Assembly (NCBI GenBank): GCA_017883125.1
Contig: JADGOD010000093.1
Location: forward strand, 1-8,638
Source: Acidimicrobiales bacterium
Lineage (GTDB): Bacteria; Actinomycetota; Acidimicrobiia; Acidimicrobiales; RAAP-2
Length of the DNA: 8,638 nt
Direction: 5' to 3'
Below, piece after piece: positions 4,834 to 8,638 of the stretch. Positions within the stretch are counted from its first letter, which is position 1, and every line of letters begins with the position of its first letter. The position numbers were made by a program, and so were the translations under genes. Below the pieces are notes generated by a model. That model was not told the DNA's origin. It did no database searches and worked only from the letters and a program-made list of their open reading frames with translations.

Positions 4834-6188
4834 CTCCCCGACAGCTGGAAGTCGCCGATGGCCAACGTCTGGCCTGCGGCGGCGCCGGGCAGCCAGGTCA
4901 GATCTGCCCCGATGGCCACCACGCCGAGAAGCATCCTCTGGAGCGTCGAGGCAACGGTGACCTCTCGAACCGGCTCGGCCCGCTGGCCACCCCGGATCAT
5001 GAGACCTTCGGCCCCCACCGAGAAGTCCCCGCTGACCGGGCTGGCCCCGGAGTGGACCCCGGTGATCGACTGGATGTAGATCCCGTCTTCCCCCACGAGC
5101 GTGCAGATCTCCTCAGGCGACAGGGTCCCAGGGGTGAGCACAAGGGCACGGCATCCCGCGCTCGGGGTCCCGGAGTACCCAGAGCGGACCGCGGAGCCCG
5201 TCGAGACGGCTCCGACTCGCCGGGCCGCCACGCTGTCGTAGACGAACCCGTTGAGGGTGCCACCCTCGATCAGCAGGTTGCGGCGACACGCCAGTCCCTC
5301 GCCGTCGATCGTCGATGCCGTGAACGCCTCCGGCACGGTCGGGTCGTCCACGAGGGTGACGCTGCTCGATGCGACCACCTCGCCCAAGCGTCCTTCGAAG
5401 AAGGAACGGCCCTTGACCACGGCCTCTCCCGAGAGGGCGGCCCCGAGGATGCTCAGGATCGTCGAGGTGACCCTGGGATCGAAGACGACCGTGACCTTGG
5501 CCGAAGGAGCCTTCGTCGCCCCCAGCATCCGCACAGAGCGCTCGATGGCCTGAGCAGAGGCGAGGGAGGGGTCGAGGCCGTGTGGCCCTCGAGCGACGCT
5601 CAGACCACTTCCGGTCTGCGTGTCGTCACCGCTGCCAGCGAGCGCCGAGACCGAGAGGTACGCGCTCGACCGCTCGCTCCTCCCGCGGATACCCGTGGTC
5701 GACGAGATCGCCGTCTCGGTGACGTGATCGCCGTAGTCGGCGGCGTCGACCTGGCGGATCCGAGGGTCACTGCTCCTGGTCATCGCCTCAAGCTCAAGGG
5801 CCAGAGCGACCTTGTCATCAGTGGACATCGTCTCGACATCGAGCGACCGAAGTGCGATCGACGCCGGGGTCACGCCGTCGGGGACAGCCAGCGCCATCAT
5901 CGGATCGGGCGATGCGAACGTGGCGTTCTGCCTGGCCTCGGCGAGCGCCCGATCGATCGCCTCGCCGTCCAGGGAGCCGGCCCAGGCGAACCCGACCTGC
6001 GCTCCGTCGGGGTTCTCACGAAGGACCCGGACGCCGATCCCTGCCGAGGTGGCCGACGACAGTGACTCGATCGATCCCTCATAGACCCGGATCTCGGTCT
6101 CGACGCCCCGGGCGACGTACGCCTCGATCCCCTCATCCGCACCCGCCCGGGCGATGACGGAGTCCGCAAGATCCTGCAGGTCGCTCAT
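4830..6188 (-). CDS. tldE: TldE/PmbA subunit of the TldD/E metalloprotease
   Basis: TldE (PmbA) pairs with TldD in a cytosolic protease that degrades unfolded peptides; in E. coli it matures microcin B17 and affects CcdA turnover. The 452-aa length matches E. coli PmbA (450). The N-terminal substrate-channel half includes EIRVYEGSIESLSSATSAGI at 32-51. The C-terminal half includes VVFDPRVTSTIL at 234-245, FFEGRLGE at 263-270, DGEGLACRRNLLIEGGTLNG at 295-314 and the end-domain run SPVSGDFSVGAEGLMIRGG at 383-401. As expected for this subunit it has no HExxxH motif; the active zinc site is in TldD. ATG 6188 overlaps the tldD stop as ATGA, with GGAGGG at 6197-6202 as ribosome binding site, so the subunits are translationally coupled. 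An upstream ATG at 6275 would lie wholly inside tldD and is not used. The TAA stop overlaps the TAG of the zinc ribbon gene by 4 bp. Confidence 0.95.
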   Translation of the reverse strand: MSDLQDLADSVIARAGADEGIEAYVARGVETEIRVYEGSIESLSSATSAGIGVRVLRENPDGAQVGFAWAGSLDGEAIDRALAEARQNATFASPDPMMALAVPDGVTPASIALRSLDVETMSTDDKVALALELEAMTRSSDPRIRQVDAADYGDHVTETAISSTTGIRGRSERSSAYLSVSALAGSGDDTQTGSGLSVARGPHGLDPSLASAQAIERSVRMLGATKAPSAKVTVVFDPRVTSTILSILGAALSGEAVVKGRSFFEGRLGEVVASSSVTLVDDPTVPEAFTASTIDGEGLACRRNLLIEGGTLNGFVYDSVAARRVGAVSTGSAVRSGYSGTPSAGCRALVLTPGTLSPEEICTLVGEDGIYIQSITGVHSGASPVSGDFSVGAEGLMIRGGQRAEPVREVTVASTLQRMLLGVVAIGADLTWLPGAAAGQTLAIGDFQLSGS

Positions 6189-7588
6189 GACGCCGTCCCT
6201 CCGAAGGTCACCCCGGTGATGCGGAGGGTCGGCTGACCGCACCCGACTGGGACGCTCTGGCCGTCCTTCCCGCACGTTCCGGGCATCATGGAGAAGTCGT
6301 CGGCGATCGCGTCGATCCGGCGCAGCACCTCGGGCCCGTTTCCGATCAGGTTTGCGTCGCGGAGAGGCTCCGTGATCTTGCCGTCCTCGATCAGATAGGC
6401 CTCCGTGGTGCCGAAGACGAAGTCTCCCGTCGCGGTGTTCACCTGTCCGCCGCCCAGCTTCGCCACGTAGACCCCGCGCGGCGTCTGGGCGACGATCTCG
6501 TCGGGATCATCCTTCCCGGCGAGCAGGAACGTGTTGGTCATCCGCACCATCGGAAGGTGCTGATAGGTCTCTCGCCGACCGTTCCCGCTGGAGGATCGAC
6601 CCTCCTTGCGAGCGCGCAGCCAGTCCCACATGTACTCGGTGAGGACACCGTTCTCGATCAGGACGTTGCGCTGCGCTGGCCGTCCCTCATCGTCGATCGC
6701 GAACGCTCCCCACTCTCCGGCGACCGTCCCGTCATCGACGAGCGTGACGAGCGGGCTGGCCACCAGCTGCCCGAGCTGACCGCAGTAGACCGATGAGTCC
6801 TTCACGATGTGGTCGGCCTCCAGGCCGTGCCCGCACGCTTCGTGGAACAGCACCCCGCCGCTCCCACCTGCGAGGACGACCGGGAGCTCGCCGGACGGCG
6901 CGGGCCGAGCCCCGAGCTTGGCGACGGCCCTGGCGGCCGCCGTGCGGGCCATCTCGGCCACATCGACATCGTCGAACAGCTCGAAGCCCTCGGTGCGGGC
7001 AACCGATTCGAACCCGGTCTGAAGCCCTGAGTCGCCGGTGGCGATCGTCACGACGTTGAACCGGGTCCGCACCTGGTCGTCAGAGGCGTAGGTCCCCTCG
7101 GTGGTGGCGACGAGAAATCGGCGGCAGCCCTCGGCGTAGGAAGCCTGGACCTGGGAGACCTCTTTCGCGTGGCTCCTGGCCGCATCGTCGGCACGAGCCA
7201 AGAGCTCGAGCTTCTCGGACATGGGGACCCCATCGTGAAGTCGGACGGCGTTCGATCCATGGGCCCGGCGCGGCTCGAGCGCCGCGATCTGGGTTCCCCC
7301 GCCGCCGGAACGAGCCACCGAGGCCGCCACCCTCGCCGCCGCGAGCAGCCCGCCTTCGGAGAGATCAGCAGTGTGGGCGAACCCCGTGGTGTCACCAGAG
7401 ATGACTCGGATGCCCGCCCCCCGCTCCTGGCCCGATGAGAGCTCCTCGACCCGCCCGTCGTCGAAGACCGCCGAACGTGACGTCCGGTCTTCGCAGAAGA
7501 CCTCGGCCATCTCACCGCCGCGGGTCATGGCCTCAGCCAGCACCCGTTCGATGACTTCAGGAGCAACGAGATCCGGAGCACGTGTCAC
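6185..7588 (-). CDS. tldD: TldD catalytic subunit of the TldD/E metalloprotease
   Basis: A 467-aa protein (E. coli 481) with the zinc-binding HExxxH motif HEACGHGLEAD at residues 249-259, where H249, E250 and H254 are the key residues. Flanking it are SPLVTLVDDGTVAG (278-291), AIDDEGRPAQRNVLIENGVL (297-316), SSGNGRRETYQHLPMVRMTN (333-352), GGGQVNTATGDFVFGTTEAY (379-398) and CGKDGQSVPVGCGQPT (439-454), all close to E. coli TldD. The start is GTG 7588, where the family's N-terminus begins. The frame stays open for another 1,026 bases, but that part is antisense to dxs and the upstream gap. No proper Shine-Dalgarno spacing exists (GAGGG is only 2 nt away), while TACGCT lies 7 nt upstream, pointing to a leaderless transcript. 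It heads a two-gene operon with tldE. The peptide substrate in this organism is unknown. Confidence 0.96.
   Translation of the reverse strand: MTRAPDLVAPEVIERVLAEAMTRGGEMAEVFCEDRTSRSAVFDDGRVEELSSGQERGAGIRVISGDTTGFAHTADLSEGGLLAAARVAASVARSGGGGTQIAALEPRRAHGSNAVRLHDGVPMSEKLELLARADDAARSHAKEVSQVQASYAEGCRRFLVATTEGTYASDDQVRTRFNVVTIATGDSGLQTGFESVARTEGFELFDDVDVAEMARTAAARAVAKLGARPAPSGELPVVLAGGSGGVLFHEACGHGLEADHIVKDSSVYCGQLGQLVASPLVTLVDDGTVAGEWGAFAIDDEGRPAQRNVLIENGVLTEYMWDWLRARKEGRSSSGNGRRETYQHLPMVRMTNTFLLAGKDDPDEIVAQTPRGVYVAKLGGGQVNTATGDFVFGTTEAYLIEDGKITEPLRDANLIGNGPEVLRRIDAIADDFSMMPGTCGKDGQSVPVGCGQPTLRITGVTFGGTAS
6197..6202 (-). promoter_or_regulatory. Ribosome binding site of tldE inside tldD
   Basis: GGAGGG on the minus strand, 8 nt before the tldE ATG and within the last codons of tldD. 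It fixes ATG 6188 as the tldE start and, with the ATGA overlap, supports coupled translation of the two subunits. Confidence 0.75.
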
Positions 7589-7595
7589 GACCCTC

Positions 7596-7601
7596 AGCGT
7601 A
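7596..7601 (-). promoter_or_regulatory. Putative -10 box of the tldD-tldE operon (leaderless transcript)
   Basis: TACGCT on the minus strand fits TANNNT and lies 7 nt (GAGGGTC) before the tldD GTG, the same spacing as at pafBC and moaC. No clear -35 box is visible at 17 nt. Confidence 0.5.
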
Positions 7602-7682
7602 TCGGTCGGCTTCGGGGCCCACACCAGACCAGAGGACGCCCGAGATCCCTCCCGTGGGGGTTCCCGGGGGTGACGGGCCGAG

Positions 7683-7688
7683 TAGCCT
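7683..7688 (+). promoter_or_regulatory. Possible -10 box of dxs
   Basis: TAGCCT fits TANNNT; transcription would begin about 10 nt before the dxs ATG, leaving a very short leader that carries AAGG/AGG at 7695-7698. The -35 region is G-rich and unconvincing. The tldD and dxs starts are divergent across 117 bp, which otherwise holds only GC-rich sequence with no repeat or RNA gene I can support. Confidence 0.3.
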
Positions 7689-7705
7689 CTCAGCAAGGTC
7701 TTTTC

Positions 7706-8638
7706 ATGATGATTCTTCCCCTTATCGAGACACCCGACGACCTCCGTGGGCTCAGCTACGAAGAGCTCGACCAACTCAGCCAGGAGATCCGCTCCTTCAT
7801 CGTCGAGACGGTGACGGCGACCGGTGGTCACCTCGGCTCCAACCTCGGCGTGGTCGAGCTGACCTTGGCGCTCCACCGGGTCTTCAACTCTCCCCACGAC
7901 GCCCTCCTCTGGGACACCGGGCATCAGGCCTACGTCCACAAGCTGGTGACGGGCCGCCAGGCCGACTTCGCCGAGCTGCGCCAGGCCGGCGGCATGTCGG
8001 GCTACCCGTCGCGAGACGAGTCCGAGCACGACTGGATCGAGAACAGCCACGCCTCGACCGTGCTCTCCTACGCCTATGGCCTCGCCACGGCCTACGAGCT
8101 CCGCCACGAGCTCGCCGGGGCCGGTGGCGACAAGCGCGTCGTCGCCGTCATCGGCGACGGCGCGTTGACCGGGGGCATGGCCTACGAGGCCCTCAACAAC
8201 CTCGGCCACTCGGGACGGCGCGTGGTGATCGTGCTCAACGACAACGGGCGAAGCTACGCGCCGACCGTCTCGCATCTCTCGCAGTCGCTGACCAGCCTTC
8301 GCCTGAACCCCACCTATGTCCAGGCGCGCGAGAAGGCCCGTTCGATCCTCAGGGAGATCCCCGGGGTCGGCGAGGTCGCCTACAGCGGGGTCCACTCGGT
8401 GACCTCTGCGCTCCGAGAGCTGGTGGCACCTCACACGTTCTTCGAAGCCCTCGGGGTTCGCTACGCCGGGCCCATCGATGGCCACGACATCGCCGCCGTC
8501 GAGAACGCTCTGACGAACGCCGCCAGCTGGGAGGGGCCCATCGTGGTCCACGTCCTCACGCAGAAGGGCCGGGGGTACGCGCCCGCCGAGGAAGACGAGG
8601 TCCAGCGCCTCCACGACTTCAAGGTCGCCAAGCCGATG
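7706..8638 (+). CDS. dxs: 1-deoxy-D-xylulose-5-phosphate synthase, N-terminal 311 residues (cut by right edge)
   Basis: DXS condenses pyruvate with glyceraldehyde 3-phosphate, using thiamine diphosphate, to start the MEP pathway for isoprenoids; it also feeds thiamine and pyridoxal synthesis. The frame stays open to the window end and covers about half of the usual 620-650 residues. Visible family blocks are TGGHLGSNLGVVELTLALHR at 39-58, WDTGHQAYVHKLVTGR at 69-84, SGYPSRDESEHD at 98-109 and ENSHAST at 112-118. The thiamine-binding motif runs from GDGALTGGMAYEALNN (150-165) to NDN (178-180). H42 and H73 match conserved active-site histidines. Replacement of the E. coli EMSIS run by GRSYAPTVS is usual for actinobacterial DXS. 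Start is ATG 7706 or the adjacent ATG 7709; AAGG at 7695-7698 serves either. It diverges from tldD and shares no evident function with it. Confidence 0.96.
   Translation, partial: MMILPLIETPDDLRGLSYEELDQLSQEIRSFIVETVTATGGHLGSNLGVVELTLALHRVFNSPHDALLWDTGHQAYVHKLVTGRQADFAELRQAGGMSGYPSRDESEHDWIENSHASTVLSYAYGLATAYELRHELAGAGGDKRVVAVIGDGALTGGMAYEALNNLGHSGRRVVIVLNDNGRSYAPTVSHLSQSLTSLRLNPTYVQAREKARSILREIPGVGEVAYSGVHSVTSALRELVAPHTFFEALGVRYAGPIDGHDIAAVENALTNAASWEGPIVVHVLTQKGRGYAPAEEDEVQRLHDFKVAKPM

Noticed and set aside
5052..6065. 337-aa plus-strand open frame inside tldE
   Set aside because: It is antisense to the well-conserved TldE coding region, with an Arg-rich, unstructured translation; a shadow of GC-rich codon use.
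6189..6275. Longer tldE start at ATG 6275
   Set aside because: The extra 29 residues lie inside the tldD 3' end in another frame, while ATG 6188 has a strong ribosome binding site and ATGA coupling.
7648..7674. GC-rich partial inverted repeat (CCCGT...ACGGG) before dxs
   Set aside because: Only 5-bp arms in G-rich sequence; expected by chance at this composition and not usable as terminator or operator evidence.
7589..8614. Upstream extension of tldD to 809 aa
   Set aside because: The added 342 codons are antisense to dxs and the intergenic gap; TldD family homology begins at GTG 7588. The frame stays open because of high GC and codon bias.
1..8638. CRISPR arrays, tRNA or rRNA genes, insertion sequences, tandem repeats
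   Set aside because: None seen: no regularly spaced repeats, no transposase-like protein, no tRNA-like cloverleaf in the short gaps. The relaxase is the only mobility-type gene, and no element boundary is visible.

Overview
The window reads as chromosomal DNA from a high-GC actinobacterium, most plausibly in or near class Acidimicrobiia. This rests on three things: a fused PafB-PafC regulator, a serine-tailed FmdB-type zinc ribbon protein resembling mycobacterial Rv0991c (Ruc), and at least three genes that look leaderless (TANNNT box, 7 nt, start codon), a common arrangement in Actinomycetota. The taxonomic call is an inference and no rRNA is present. About 95% of the window is coding, and no intergenic gap exceeds about 120 bp.

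Left part (1-3518). A MobF/TrwC-type relaxase gene runs off the left edge on the minus strand. It lies 18 nt downstream of a minus-strand pafBC-type fusion gene (two WYL modules), so the two are probably co-transcribed. Only 14 nt away, and divergently oriented, is a caa3_CtaG-family membrane protein gene linked to cytochrome c oxidase assembly.

Middle part (3519-4833). A 104-aa protein of unknown function faces moaC (molybdenum cofactor synthesis), and the two stop codons share one CTAG palindrome. Divergently from moaC lies a zinc ribbon gene (Ruc-like). A near-perfect CIRCE operator sits just upstream of it, implying control by the heat-shock repressor HrcA. This gene ends tail-to-tail, with a 4-bp overlap, against tldE.

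Right part (4830-8638). tldD and tldE form a minus-strand operon with an ATGA stop/start overlap and encode the two subunits of the TldD/E metalloprotease. Divergent from tldD is the first half of dxs, the first enzyme of the non-mevalonate isoprenoid pathway, cut by the right edge.

Most of this is housekeeping content and I do not see a complete novel system. The signals most worth following are the CIRCE-Ruc unit, the relaxase with a reduced tyrosine complement linked to a DNA-damage-type regulator, the repeated leaderless promoter geometry, and the unassigned CxxC protein.
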